Below are positions 1 through 7,911 of a stretch of DNA of 35,358 nt, piece by piece. Position numbers and translations under genes: made by a program. The stretch comes from Clostridiales bacterium (GTDB lineage: Bacteria > Bacillota > Clostridia > Oscillospirales > Oscillospiraceae). Each line of letters opens with the position of its first letter. The first letter of the stretch is position 1. Location of the stretch: the NCBI GenBank assembly GCA_022764045.1, contig JALERU010000015.1, forward strand, positions 1 through 35,358. The letters are read 5' to 3'. A model generated the notes under the pieces. It saw only the letters and a program-made list of their open reading frames with translations, had not been told where the DNA came from and searched no databases.

Positions 1-208
1 CATCAGTCAGCTGCGCTGACAGCTTCCCCCCAAGGGGAAGCCTACGCTATTAGGCTACGTTGTGGTTTTTGCTACGGTAGGTTTCTACAGTAAGCCTCTC
101 AGGGCTTGCCAATCGCCTTCCCCTGGGGGGGAAGGTGGGCCGGCGAAGCCGGGTCGGATGAGGGCGAGCCTTGAGGATTCCACAGCGTAGGTAATAGACG
201 CACCCACC
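1..208 (+). repeat. Family A structured intergenic repeat, copy A1 (left end cut by window)
   Basis: Hairpins follow in order: GTCAGC-TGC-GCTGAC, GCTTCCCC...GGGGAAGC, CCTTCCCC...GGGGAAGG and CCGGC-GAA-GCCGG. The copy ends in the conserved tail GTAATAGACGCACC. A CCCTCATC box near the left end is complementary to GATGAGGG near the right end, so the unit could close on itself. The same order of elements recurs at eight other places in the window. No conserved reading frame runs through the copies. Confidence 0.9.
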
Positions 209-238
209 CCCTCCCGAAGGGTACGCACCCACGCCCCT

Positions 239-261
239 GCGCGCCCAGCCGGTGGGCGCGC
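239..261. repeat. Family E hairpin module, copy E1
   Basis: Perfect 9-bp stem GCGCGCCCA/TGGGCGCGC around a GCCGG loop, shortly after the tail of A1. A second copy with different but still paired arms lies after A2 at 2884-2907. The remaining bases between here and family D (262-345) show nothing I can name. Confidence 0.6.
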
Positions 262-345
262 CTTGGACGGTCTACCAATGAGAGGGCCACAGGCCGCTTA
301 ATCATGCAAGAACACCTGCCCCACAGGTTTCAGAAAACCAGAGAA

Positions 346-505
346 GGGGGTTCCAAGGGGGAGGAAACTCCTCCCCCTTGGCCTTCTTTCCCCCATTTCT
401 TTGGAAGAAATGGGGCCCCAGCCGGGTAGGCTGCCCGCCCGGCGAGGGCAAACCACGGCGCAGTGTGCGCCACGGCCCCACAAGGGCCGGCCCACCCCCG
501 TGGAA
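346..505 (+). repeat. Family D multi-hairpin repeat, copy D1
   Basis: Series of palindromes between A1 and mutL: CCAAGGGGGAG/CTCCCCCTTGG (353-381), CCCCATTTCTT/AAGAAATGGGG (391-415), GGCGCA/TGCGCC and GGCCC...GGGCC. The block aligns with the reverse complement of 10693-10842. Linkers such as GCCGGG and CCGGCGAGG are conserved, while the palindrome arms differ in a compensated way. Confidence 0.8.
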
Positions 506-559
506 GGTTTCCACCCATCCACCCCCCAGTGCGCTACGCACCCCAATGGAGGAACACCC

Positions 560-2551
560 ATGCAACACCAAATCCAAGTCCTCGACCCCCACGTGGCCGA
601 CCTCATCGCCGCCGGCGAAGTGGTGGAGCGCCCCGCCTCGGTGGTCAAGGAGTTAGTTGAAAACGCCATCGACGCCGGAGCCCGCACCGTCACAGTGGAG
701 ATCCAGCGAGGCGGCATGGCCATGATCCGGGTCACCGACGACGGCGCCGGCATCCCCGCCGACCAGTGCCGCACGGCCTTTCTCCGCCACGCCACCAGCA
801 AGCTCCGCTCGGCCCAGGACCTGGCCGCCATCGGCACCCTGGGCTTCCGGGGGGAGGCGTTGGCCGCCATCTCCTCGGTCTCCCGGATGGAGCTCTTCAC
901 CCGCACGGCGGAGGAGACCCTGGGCACCTCCCTCACCTTAGAGGGGGGCGAGGTCCTCTCCCAGGAGCCCGCCGGCTGCCCCTTGGGCACCACCATGGTG
1001 GTCCGGGATCTCTTTTACAACACTCCCGCCCGGCTGAAATTCATGAAGCGGGACGCCGCCGAGGGGGCCGCCGTCTTCTCCCTGGTGCAGAAGCTGGCCC
1101 TGTCCCACCCGGAGGTCTCCCTGAAATTCCTCCGGGACGGCAAGCAGGACCTGATGACCCCCGGCGACGGCAAGCTCCAGTCGGCCCTTTACGCCGTCCT
1201 GGGCCGGGACATGGCCCTGGGCTTTACTCCGGTGAAGGGGGAGGGGGAGGACATCACCGTCACCGGTTTCGTCTCCCTGCCCGCCTGCTGCCGGGGCAGC
1301 CGGAGCTATCAGTTCTTCTTCGTCAACGGCCGCCAGGTAAAGTCCAAGCTCCTCATGGCCGCCCTGGAGCGGGCCTATGAAAACCAGAAAATGGTGGGAA
1401 AATTCCCCGGCTGCGTCCTCCAGCTCCAGGTGAAGGCCAGCACCGTGGACGTGAACGTCCACCCGGCCAAGACCGAGGTGAAGTTCCTCTATGAGCGCAA
1501 GGCCTTTGACGGGGTCTATTACGCCGTCCTCTCCGCCTTAAATGGGGAAGACCGCCACCCCGCCATGGCCTTCTCCTCCCCTGCCAAGGCCCCCACCCCG
1601 GCCCCCAAGGCCCCGGAAAAACAGGGGGGCTTCGAGCAGATGTCGGCCCAGGAATTCCGGGCCAGACAGGCCCTCCGGGACGCCGCTGCGGCCTCCCTTC
1701 TGCGGCCGGTGGAGAAGGCGTACACCCCTGTATACACCCCTTCCCCCGGAAAAATCCCCGACTTTTCCCCAGAATCCGCCGGAAAATCCACCGATTTGGG
1801 GAGAAATGTGGATAAACCGGTGGAAAATGTTGAAAACTCCCGGGGAAAGGTGGAAATCTTCCCCCGTACACCTGTGGATACACCCCCTCCCCCGCCCCCC
1901 AGGCCGGCAGCGCCAACCCCCTCCCCTGCCCCGCCGGCGGCGCCGGAGGAAGCCCAGACCCCGCCGCCAGTGGAAGGGAAAGAGGAAGTCCCCTGGCGGC
2001 TGGCCGGGGAGATCCTTCAAACCTATCTCATCGTGGAGCAAGGGGATGAGATCCACTTCATCGACAAGCACGCCGCCCACGAGCGGATGAACTTTGATCG
2101 GATGAAGGCCGCCGGCTACCAGCCCATGGCCCAGACCCTTCTGGCCCCGGTGGTCTTCACCCCGCCCCCTGAGGAGGGGGAGGCCCTGCTGGACAACCTC
2201 CCCCTGCTCTCCCGCTTCGGCTTCGCCTGCGAGGAGTTCGGCGGCGGGGCCCTGGTGGTCCGGGAGATCCCAGACTACTTGGAGCCCGGCCAGGTGGAGC
2301 CCGCCCTGTGCGAGATCGCCGGCCAGCTCCTCTCCGGCGCCGGCGCCGACCCCCAGGCGGCCCGGGACGCCGTCCTCCACACCATGGCCTGCAAGGCCGC
2401 GGTGAAGGGAGGCCAGAAGAATTCCCGGGAGGAGCTGCTGGTGGTGGTCCGGGAGGTCATGGCCGGGCATGTGAAATACTGCCCCCACGGGCGTCCGGTG
2501 GCCATTACCATGACCCGGGGGCAATTAGAGCGGCAGTTTAAGCGCAGTTGA
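560..2551 (+). CDS. mutL: DNA mismatch repair endonuclease MutL
   Basis: MutL couples mismatch recognition by MutS to strand nicking and excision. The 663-residue protein has the GHKL ATPase motifs in order: ELVENAIDAG (E34, N35), DDGAGI, TSKL and GFRGEAL by residue 101. A Pro-rich linker spans roughly residues 350-460. The C-terminal endonuclease/dimerisation domain shows DKHAAHE (D502-E508), ACKAA (C611), CPHGRP (C641) and a final FKR. The metal-binding motif normally reads DQHAxxExxxxE; here the last E is D. Start chosen at ATG 560 because GGAGG lies 7 bases upstream. An in-frame extension to 401 exists but runs into repeat D. Clostridial mutL usually precedes miaA, as here. I could see no promoter; it may lie in the repeats. 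Confidence 0.97.
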   Translation: MQHQIQVLDPHVADLIAAGEVVERPASVVKELVENAIDAGARTVTVEIQRGGMAMIRVTDDGAGIPADQCRTAFLRHATSKLRSAQDLAAIGTLGFRGEALAAISSVSRMELFTRTAEETLGTSLTLEGGEVLSQEPAGCPLGTTMVVRDLFYNTPARLKFMKRDAAEGAAVFSLVQKLALSHPEVSLKFLRDGKQDLMTPGDGKLQSALYAVLGRDMALGFTPVKGEGEDITVTGFVSLPACCRGSRSYQFFFVNGRQVKSKLLMAALERAYENQKMVGKFPGCVLQLQVKASTVDVNVHPAKTEVKFLYERKAFDGVYYAVLSALNGEDRHPAMAFSSPAKAPTPAPKAPEKQGGFEQMSAQEFRARQALRDAAAASLLRPVEKAYTPVYTPSPGKIPDFSPESAGKSTDLGRNVDKPVENVENSRGKVEIFPRTPVDTPPPPPPRPAAPTPSPAPPAAPEEAQTPPPVEGKEEVPWRLAGEILQTYLIVEQGDEIHFIDKHAAHERMNFDRMKAAGYQPMAQTLLAPVVFTPPPEEGEALLDNLPLLSRFGFACEEFGGGALVVREIPDYLEPGQVEPALCEIAGQLLSGAGADPQAARDAVLHTMACKAAVKGGQKNSREELLVVVREVMAGHVKYCPHGRPVAITMTRGQLERQFKRS

Positions 2552-2602
2552 ATGGACAGATGGGGGAAAAGGTGGTAGAATAGGTGGGAAATTTGGAGGA
2601 TG

Positions 2603-2851
2603 TGGCAACGATACCCTTCTACCTGCCGATATTCCACATCGCCCCCTCATCCGTCACCTTCGGTGACAGCTTCCCCCCGAGGGGAAGCCTACGCTACTAC
2701 GGTACGTTGGGAGTATTACTGGGGTATTTTTCTACATAAGCCATACAGGTTTTGCCAACGCCTTCCCCTGGGGGGGAAGGTGGGCCGGCGAAGCCGGGTC
2801 GGATGAGGGCGAGCGTTGAGGATCCCACGGCGTTGGTAATAGACGCACTAC
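2603..2851 (+). repeat. Family A structured intergenic repeat, copy A2
   Basis: Full-length copy between mutL and miaA. The first hairpin is GTCACC-TTC-GGTGAC, where other copies have GTCAGC-TSC-GCTGAC, so both arms have changed together. The later hairpins (CCTTCCCC...GGGGAAGG, CCGGC-GAA-GCCGG) and the tail GGTAATAGACGCAC match copy A1. Confidence 0.9.
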
Positions 2852-2883
2852 CCCCCCAAAAAGGTCCCCAACCACCCACCCCA

Positions 2884-2907
2884 GCCCGTCCAAGCCGGTG
2901 GGCGGGC
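2884..2907. repeat. Family E hairpin module, copy E2
   Basis: Stem GCCCGTCCA/TGGGCGGGC with one G-T wobble around an AGCCGG loop, located after the tail of A2 just as E1 follows A1. The arms differ from E1 but remain paired, and the loop is nearly identical. Confidence 0.6.
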
Positions 2908-2933
2908 CCGTAGCGCCTTGAGTGCATGGGCCG

Positions 2934-3005
2934 CATGAGCGCCCGCAGGTGCCATGGAAGGGAGCAACCGGGCGCAGCCCGGCTCTTAGCGAGTCCCAGG
3001 CCAGT
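2934..3005 (+). repeat. Family C palindromic module, copy C1
   Basis: This block includes CATGAG, GCCATGGAAGGGAGC and the hairpin CCGGGC-GCA-GCCCGG, followed by CTCTTAGCGA. It matches the reverse complement of 24108-24180, which lies inside family B copy B3. The rest of the mutL-miaA gap up to 3048 shows nothing else recognisable. Confidence 0.75.
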
Positions 3006-3059
3006 CAATCCCGCCGGACCGAATCCCAACAGCCCAGGATACCCCCACGAGGTGATGTG

Positions 3060-4010
3060 ATGGAAACCACCCCCCAAAAACTCATCGTCATCTGCGGCCC
3101 CACCGCCACCGGCAAAACCCGTCTGGGCGTCGCCCTGGCCCAGCGCCTGAACGGCGAGGTGGTCTCCGCCGACTCCATGCAGGTCTACCGGGACATGGCC
3201 ATCGGCACTGCCCGCCCCACGGCGGAGGAGATGGCCGGCGTCCCCCACCACATGATGGGGATCGCCGACCCCGCAGAGAATTACAGCGTGGCCCGGTACG
3301 TCCGGGAGGCCACCGCCTGCGTGGAGGATATCTTCCGCCGGGGCAGGCAGCCCATTGTGGTGGGGGGCACGGGACTGTACATCGACGCCCTGTGCCAGGG
3401 GCGGGAATTTTCCGACTTCCGGCCCGCCGGCGCCCGGGCCCGGCTCCAGGCCCAAGCTGCTCAGGGCGGTTTGGGGGAACTGTGGGCCGACCTGCAGCGG
3501 ATCGACCCCGAGGCCGCCCAAACCCTCCACCCCAACGACGAAAAGCGGATCATCCGGGCCCTGGAGGTCTGGTATGACACGGGCAAGACCATCTCCCAGC
3601 ACAACCGGGAGACCAGGGACCTGCCCCCCCGCTATGAGGCTGTGACCATCGCCCTGACCTATCGGGACCGCCAAGACCTCTACCGCCGCATCGACCGGCG
3701 GGTGGACCAGATGATGGCCCGGGGGCTGGCCGACGAGGTCCGGGCCCTTCTGGCCGCCGGAGTGCCCCGGGAGGGCACCGCCATGCAGGCCATCGGCTAT
3801 AAGGAGCTGGTCCAGGCGGTTTCCACCGGCGGCGACCTGGCCGCCGCAGCGGAGGAGATCAAGCTCCGCTCCCGGCAGTACGCCAAGCGCCAGCTCACCT
3901 GGTTCCGCCGGAACAAGGAAGCTAAATGGATATATTTGGAAAATAATCATGATTTTCCCAGTCTCGTTCAGGATTCGACAGAATTTCTGCGGGAAAAAGG
4001 ATTACCATAG
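3060..4010 (+). CDS. miaA: tRNA dimethylallyltransferase MiaA
   Basis: Adds the dimethylallyl group from DMAPP to A37 of tRNAs that read UNN codons. The 316-residue protein has the P-loop GPTATGKT near residue 13, DSMQVYR, the GGTGLY motif, the KRIIRALEV helix and AIGYKEL, in the normal family order and length. Start taken at ATG 3060 because GAGGTGAT sits just upstream. An in-frame extension would run back through repeat C1 and is unlikely to be translated. The last ~90 bases of the gene are much more AT-rich than the rest and may hold promoter sequence for hfq, but I could not assign clear -35/-10 boxes. Confidence 0.97.
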   Translation: METTPQKLIVICGPTATGKTRLGVALAQRLNGEVVSADSMQVYRDMAIGTARPTAEEMAGVPHHMMGIADPAENYSVARYVREATACVEDIFRRGRQPIVVGGTGLYIDALCQGREFSDFRPAGARARLQAQAAQGGLGELWADLQRIDPEAAQTLHPNDEKRIIRALEVWYDTGKTISQHNRETRDLPPRYEAVTIALTYRDRQDLYRRIDRRVDQMMARGLADEVRALLAAGVPREGTAMQAIGYKELVQAVSTGGDLAAAAEEIKLRSRQYAKRQLTWFRRNKEAKWIYLENNHDFPSLVQDSTEFLREKGLP

Positions 4011-4038
4011 ACGCACCCAAAAGATAAAGGAGTGCGTC
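4010..4038 (+). promoter_or_regulatory. Hairpin presenting the hfq ribosome binding site
   Basis: A 7-bp perfect stem GACGCAC (4010-4016)/GTGCGTC (4032-4038) encloses a 15-base loop that carries the AAAGGAG Shine-Dalgarno, four bases before the hfq ATG. It could modulate hfq translation; the function is inference. The left arm and following bases (TAGACGCACCCA) also match the tail of family A. Confidence 0.5.
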
Positions 4039-4041
4039 ACT

Positions 4042-4299
4042 ATGCAACAGACACAAATGGCAGTACAACAGAGAAAGCGCAACTTACAGGATCTTCTCCT
4101 GTCCAAGCTGCGCCGCAGCCGGATGGGAGCCACCGTCTTTTTGGTCAACGGCTTCCAGATCCGGGGGGAGATCCGCGGGTTTGATTCCTTCGTGGTGGTC
4201 ATCTACAGCGACGGAAAGCAGCAGATGGTGTACAAGCACGCCATCTCCACCGTGGTCCCCGAGCGGCCCTTGAGCTGGGAGGAGGAGGACCCGGACTAA
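4042..4299 (+). CDS. hfq: RNA chaperone Hfq
   Basis: Sm-like hexameric RNA chaperone that helps sRNAs pair with mRNAs. The 85-residue protein contains the NLQD start of helix 1, the Sm1 strand [18 protein letters not shown] and the Sm2 signature YKHAIST. Its C-terminal tail is short and acidic (WEEEDPD), as usual in Firmicutes. ATG 4042 is preceded by AAAGGAG; an in-frame upstream extension to 3949 would overlap miaA and has no ribosome binding site. It sits 31 bases after miaA, the classic miaA-hfq order, so co-transcription is likely. A hairpin frames the ribosome binding site. Confidence 0.96.
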   Translation: MQQTQMAVQQRKRNLQDLLLSKLRRSRMGATVFLVNGFQIRGEIRGFDSFVVVIYSDGKQQMVYKHAISTVVPERPLSWEEEDPD

Positions 4300-4318
4300 C
4301 CAAGAAAGGCTTGACTGT

Positions 4319-5542
4319 ATGAAGCAACAGGGTTCCATCTTTACCAAACTGGCCGTCCCCCTGGCCATCGCAGCCATCGTGGTCTACTTGATCTACTCGG
4401 CCTGGGTGGGGGTCCGCGACCCCTATCAGTTCACCGTGGCCTACAGCGACACCATGGAGACCAGCGTGACCGCCACCGGATGGGTGGTCCGGTCCGAGCA
4501 GCCGGTGGCCGGAGCCGAGGGCGTGGTTCAACTGAAGCGAAACCAGGGGGAAAAGGTCGGCAAGGGCAAGGAGATTGCCGTGGTCTATCAGGACGAGAGT
4601 TATGTGGCAAACCAGGATGAGCTGCTCCAGGTGAAAACCGACCTGGGCGCCCTTCAGTACGCCACCTACAGCGAGTCCCCCTCGGGCTCGGCCCTGGAGG
4701 AGCAAATGCTCTCGGCCATGAAGAGCCTGCGGGTGGGGTCCTCCTCGGGGGGGTATAACAACCTGTCCGACCTCTCGGCCACCTACCGCAAGCTGGTGCT
4801 CCGGCGGGAATACCTGGTCTCCTCAGAGGCCACCGCCGCCATGGACCAGGCGGCAAACGCCCTGTTAGAGCGGTACAACGCCCTGCAAAGCAGTCAGGCC
4901 GGCGCCACCTCCATCGTGGCGGAAGAATCCGGTCTCTTCTCCTCCTATGTGGACGGCTACGAGTCTTTGCTGACCCCGGACAAGCTGGTGGGGCTCAGCC
5001 CCAAGGACTTAGAGGCCTTTTCCCAGCTCACCCCCCAGACCGACGCCAACGTGCTGGGGAAGCTGGTGACCGATTCCGTGTGGTACTACGCCGTTGTGGT
5101 TCCCGGAGAGAGCGCAGACAAGTTCTCCGTGGACAGCAAGGTGGATGTGTTCTTCAATTCCCTCTCCCAGTCCCTCCCCATGACCATCTACACCGTGGGG
5201 GAGGTGCAGGACGACCAAGTGGTGGTGGTCCTGCGGTCTTCCCAGGATGATGACAAGGCCGAGGATCTCCGCCAGGAGAGCGGCCGGGTGATTTTCCGCA
5301 GCAGCCAGGGCATCCGGGTTCCCAAGCAGGCCCTGCGGGTGACCGAAGAGGGAGAGCGGGGGGTCTATGTGGTCCTGTCCCAGAAGGCCCGGTTCCGGCC
5401 GGTGAGTATTCTGGCAGAGGACGAGACCAGCTACCTGGTCAAGGCCGCCCCGAAGAACGAGGAGGATACCAGAATTCTGCGCGCGGGAGACGAGGTTGTC
5501 TTAGCTTCTGAAGAATTATACGATGGAAAGGTGGTACGTTAA
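4319..5542 (+). CDS. HlyD-like membrane-anchored periplasmic adaptor-type protein
   Basis: The 407-residue protein has a short basic N-terminus, one membrane segment at about residues 11-28 and a large extracytoplasmic part. The beginning (TGWVVRSEQPV... VVQLKRNQGEKVGKGKEI) resembles the lipoyl/barrel-sandwich hybrid of HlyD-family adaptors, followed by a helical stretch and beta-rich C-terminal domains. Related proteins occur beside yggS/sepF in many Clostridia, which suggests an envelope or division-linked role. No partner transporter or outer-membrane channel gene lies nearby, so an efflux function is not supported by context. It begins 19 bases after hfq with only a weak GAAAGG ribosome binding site and ends 3 bases before yggS, implying one operon. 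Confidence 0.75.
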   Translation: MKQQGSIFTKLAVPLAIAAIVVYLIYSAWVGVRDPYQFTVAYSDTMETSVTATGWVVRSEQPVAGAEGVVQLKRNQGEKVGKGKEIAVVYQDESYVANQDELLQVKTDLGALQYATYSESPSGSALEEQMLSAMKSLRVGSSSGGYNNLSDLSATYRKLVLRREYLVSSEATAAMDQAANALLERYNALQSSQAGATSIVAEESGLFSSYVDGYESLLTPDKLVGLSPKDLEAFSQLTPQTDANVLGKLVTDSVWYYAVVVPGESADKFSVDSKVDVFFNSLSQSLPMTIYTVGEVQDDQVVVVLRSSQDDDKAEDLRQESGRVIFRSSQGIRVPKQALRVTEEGERGVYVVLSQKARFRPVSILAEDETSYLVKAAPKNEEDTRILRAGDEVVLASEELYDGKVVR

Positions 5543-5545
5543 ACC

Positions 5546-6277
5546 ATGATAGAAACCAAGAGCTATGAGACCATTGCGGCCAACGTGGCCGCGGTGCGGG
5601 AGACCATGCGCCAGGCCGCCCAGCGGGCCGGCCGGGACCCCGAGGAGGTCACTCTGGTGGCCGCCACCAAGGTGCAGACCTCAGACACCATCCGAAACGC
5701 CATCCAGGCGGGCATCACCGTCTGCGGCGAGAACCGGGTGCAGGAGCTGGTGGCCCACCTGGAGGACAACGCCTATGAGGGGGCCAAGGTCCACTTCATC
5801 GGGCACCTGCAGACCAACAAGGTCAAGTTCGTGGTGGGCAAGGTGGACATGATTGAGTCCATCGACTCGGTCCGCCTGATGGACGCCGTGGAAAAACAGG
5901 CAGCCAAGGTGGACGTGGTGCAGGACATCCTGCTGGAAGTGAACATTGGCGATGAGGAGAGCAAGGGCGGCGCAGACCGCCAGGAAATCCTGGACCTGGC
6001 CCAGCATGCCCTCCAGTGCCCCCATCTGCGGCTGCGCGGGATCATGTGTATCCCCCCTGCCACCGCCTCCGACGAAGAAAATCGTGGGTTTTTCCAAGAA
6101 ACTTATCAGCTTTTTGTTGACATGAAGGAAAAATTAGGGGATAATGATTCTACTATTGACTGCCTTTCCATGGGCATGAGCGGAGATTACCCACTGGCCA
6201 TTGAAGGTGGGTCCACCATGGTGCGGGTGGGCACGGCTCTCTTCGGCGCCCGTCCGCCTTGGCACCCCCAGGGATGA
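5546..6277 (+). CDS. yggS: YggS/PLPBP family pyridoxal-phosphate homeostasis protein
   Basis: PLP-binding TIM-barrel protein of the YggS/YlmE family, which buffers PLP and amino/keto acid pools without known catalysis. The 243-residue protein shows the cofactor lysine in VAATK (K42), GENRVQE, HFIGHLQTNK, LSMGMSGDY and GSTMVRVGTALFG. It starts 3 bases after the HlyD-like gene with GGAAAGGTGG upstream. YggS genes typically precede sepF, as here. Codons between about 6075 and 6160 are strikingly AT-rich (TTT, TTA, AAA) compared with flanking sequence. That patch holds a near-consensus promoter, listed separately. Confidence 0.95.
   Translation: MIETKSYETIAANVAAVRETMRQAAQRAGRDPEEVTLVAATKVQTSDTIRNAIQAGITVCGENRVQELVAHLEDNAYEGAKVHFIGHLQTNKVKFVVGKVDMIESIDSVRLMDAVEKQAAKVDVVQDILLEVNIGDEESKGGADRQEILDLAQHALQCPHLRLRGIMCIPPATASDEENRGFFQETYQLFVDMKEKLGDNDSTIDCLSMGMSGDYPLAIEGGSTMVRVGTALFGARPPWHPQG
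6117..6145 (+). promoter_or_regulatory. Near-consensus sigma-A promoter inside yggS, driving sepF
   Basis: TTGACA (6117-6122), a 17-base spacer and GATAAT (6140-6145) lie in an AT-rich patch of an otherwise GC-rich coding region, about 185 bases before the sepF start. It should give sepF (and possibly divIVA) transcription independent of the upstream operon. Confidence 0.65.
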
Positions 6278-6315
6278 GGTCAACTTCGCCATACCATTTT
6301 TCACTAAATTTAGGG

Positions 6316-6328
6316 GGTTACTGTAACC
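6316..6328. promoter_or_regulatory. Palindrome between the sepF ribosome binding site and start codon
   Basis: GGTTAC-T-GTAACC fills the space between the AGGGGG ribosome binding site and the sepF ATG (6329). It is a perfect 6+1+6 inverted repeat. It could be a protein site or arise by chance; no function is assigned. Confidence 0.3.
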
Positions 6329-6829
6329 ATGGGATTCTTTGATGAACTCAAGCGCCTTACCCATCCGTATGAGGATGAAATGGAAGACGATTACGACGAA
6401 GAGGAAGACTACTACGAGGACGAGGACGAACCGGAAGATATGGACCCGCCGTCTCCCCCTCCCCGGGAAGAGCCCTCCCGCCGCCGGGAGCGAGAGTATC
6501 AGGAACCGCCCCGCCGCAACGCCGGCGGCAAGGTGGTGAATATCCACGCCACCACCCAGCTCCAGGTGGTCCTGGTGAAGCCGGAGCGCTATGAAAACGC
6601 CTCTGAGATTGCCGACCATCTGCGGGACAAGCGTACCGTGGTACTCAACCTGGAGAAGACCGAGAAAGAGGTGGCCCGCCGCTTGCTGGACTTCCTCTCG
6701 GGCGTGGCCTACGCCCAGGAGGGCAAGATCAAAAAGGTGGCCCTCCAGACCTACATCGTCACCCCCTATAACGTGGATATCATGGGTGACCTCATCGACG
6801 AACTGGAGAACAACGGCCTGTACTTCTAA
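6329..6829 (+). CDS. sepF: Cell division protein SepF
   Basis: SepF anchors and bundles FtsZ at the membrane. The 166-residue protein begins with the amphipathic membrane-targeting helix MGFFDELKRL. A highly acidic linker (about residues 14-40) and a Pro/Arg-rich stretch follow. The conserved SepF core starts at about residue 68 (KVVNIHATTQLQVVLVKPER, SEIADHLRDKRTVVLNLEKTE, RRLLDFLSGVAYA) and ends in GLYF. Start at ATG 6329 fits the amphipathic helix; AGGGGG lies about 12 bases upstream. The order yggS-sepF-divIVA matches the Gram-positive ylm division cluster. Confidence 0.96.
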   Translation: MGFFDELKRLTHPYEDEMEDDYDEEEDYYEDEDEPEDMDPPSPPPREEPSRRREREYQEPPRRNAGGKVVNIHATTQLQVVLVKPERYENASEIADHLRDKRTVVLNLEKTEKEVARRLLDFLSGVAYAQEGKIKKVALQTYIVTPYNVDIMGDLIDELENNGLYF

Positions 6830-6851
6830 CCGAGCGCCGGCTATGAGACAT

Positions 6852-6986
6852 TATACGAAAACTCGTTAAAAAACTTTCGTTTTTTTATCGCGCGAAGCGC
6901 GTCGAGTTTTGTATGAGACGGGGCGGTGCGAAGCACCGCCAGCACGCGTAGCGTGCGTGTTTCAAATGAAAGAATTTCATTTGAAA
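6852..6986. repeat. Multi-hairpin cluster between sepF and divIVA
   Basis: Successive perfect palindromes: CGCGC-GAA-GCGCG (6889-6901) enclosed by an outer stem CGAAAACTCG/CGAGTTTTG (about 6856-6911); GGCGGTGC-GAA-GCACCGCC (6922-6940); GCACGC-GTA-GCGTGC (6942-6956); and a 12-bp stem with GAA loop at 6960-6986. Loops are nearly constant and stems unrelated. A similar but non-homologous cluster lies at 27174-27254. A T-run after 6879 might also let it terminate sepF transcripts. Confidence 0.8.
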
Positions 6987-7018
6987 TTAGTATTAGAAAG
7001 GGATAGGAGTGACCGATC

Positions 7019-7774
7019 ATGTTAACACCCCAGGAAGCGGAATCCCATGTGTTTCCGAAAGCCTCTTTTGGCGGCTACAATATGCTCCAGGTGGACAACT
7101 TTTTGGACGGCCTGATTGAGGATTACCGCACCTTGTACCAAGAGAACATCTCTCTGAAAAACAAGCTGAAAGTCCTGGTGGATAAGGTCGAGGAATACCG
7201 CGCCACAGAGGACGCCATGCGCCTGACCCTTCACTCCGCCCAGAAAATGGCCGACGCCATGGTGAAGGAGGGCGAGGCCAAAAAGCAGGCCGCCATTGAC
7301 CAGACGGTGGCGGCTGTGGAAGAGCGGAGCAAAGAGGTCCGCGCCCAGATGGAAAAAGAGGAGCAGGCCGTGCAGGCCCAGTTGGAGGCGGCCAAAAAGG
7401 ACTTGGCCGACGAGGAGGCCCGTCTTTCCGCCGCCCGCACCGCTACCACCACCTACATCGCCCAGCTCAAGCAGCTTTACACCAATCAGATCCAGTATAT
7501 CGGCAGCCTGTCTGACCTGACCGCGGAAACCGCCCAGGCCCAGCAGGCCGAGCCCGCCGCCCCCGCCGCGCCCCAGGAGGCTGCCGAGCAGCCTGTCCAG
7601 GAGCCCGTGGTCACCGTGCCTCCCGAGCGCCAGGAGGAAGTGGCCCAGGATATCGAGGCCTCCATGGCCAAGATTTTTGAGGGCCCCGCTGCCCCCGCCG
7701 CCCCCAGCGGTGACCTGGGCGACACCCGGGTCTTTGACCAGATCCAATTCGGCAAGGATTACGAGATCGAATAA
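7019..7774 (+). CDS. divIVA: Septum/pole-targeting protein DivIVA
   Basis: DivIVA binds curved membrane at septa and poles and recruits division or sporulation partners. The 251-residue protein starts with the family motif: LTPQEAESHVFPKASFGGYN followed by a LQVDNFLDGLIEDY helix. A long coiled coil spans about residues 35-150 (rich in E, K, A and Q). The tail is Ala/Pro/Gln-rich and low in complexity, ending in a short acidic segment. ATG 7019 has ATAGGAG 9 bases upstream. Its own intergenic hairpin cluster and the following terminator suggest that it is often the last gene of the yggS-sepF-divIVA unit. Confidence 0.95.
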   Translation: MLTPQEAESHVFPKASFGGYNMLQVDNFLDGLIEDYRTLYQENISLKNKLKVLVDKVEEYRATEDAMRLTLHSAQKMADAMVKEGEAKKQAAIDQTVAAVEERSKEVRAQMEKEEQAVQAQLEAAKKDLADEEARLSAARTATTTYIAQLKQLYTNQIQYIGSLSDLTAETAQAQQAEPAAPAAPQEAAEQPVQEPVVTVPPERQEEVAQDIEASMAKIFEGPAAPAAPSGDLGDTRVFDQIQFGKDYEIE

Positions 7775-7782
7775 ACGCAGCA

Positions 7783-7824
7783 AAAAACGGAACCTGGCCG
7801 GATCTCCGGGCAGGTTCCGTTTTC
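7783..7824 (+). terminator. Rho-independent terminator after divIVA
   Basis: Stem AACGGAACCTG/CAGGTTCCGTT around a GC-rich loop, with an A-run before and TTTTC after, 10 bases past the divIVA stop. It could work in both directions. Confidence 0.85.
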
Positions 7825-7911
7825 TGTTTTATCAAAGAGAGCGCCCATAGAAAACTTCCCCTTACCCCTTTGGGGGACCAGGGTTACCAAATAAGGAGTG
7901 AACAGTCAACC

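Noticed and set aside
50-305. Short reading frames inside the family A repeats (for example near 50-305, 2600-2806, 17335-17538, 29649-29909)
   Set aside because: Frames are not conserved between repeat copies, lack ribosome binding sites and follow from GC-rich palindromes.
1806-1881. DnaA-box-like TGTGGATAA and TGTGGATAC in mutL
   Set aside because: They lie in the Pro-rich linker coding sequence, are only two, and no AT-rich unwinding region or dnaA/dnaN genes are near, so an origin is not supported.
2922-3059. N-terminal extension of MiaA through repeat C1
   Set aside because: The extension has no family homology, overlaps a dispersed repeat, and a good ribosome binding site marks ATG 3060.
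7825-7911. T-box riboswitch before ileS
   Set aside because: Only about 85 bases separate the divIVA terminator from ileS, and neither the T-box sequence (GGTGGNACCGCG type) nor a stem I with specifier loop is visible.
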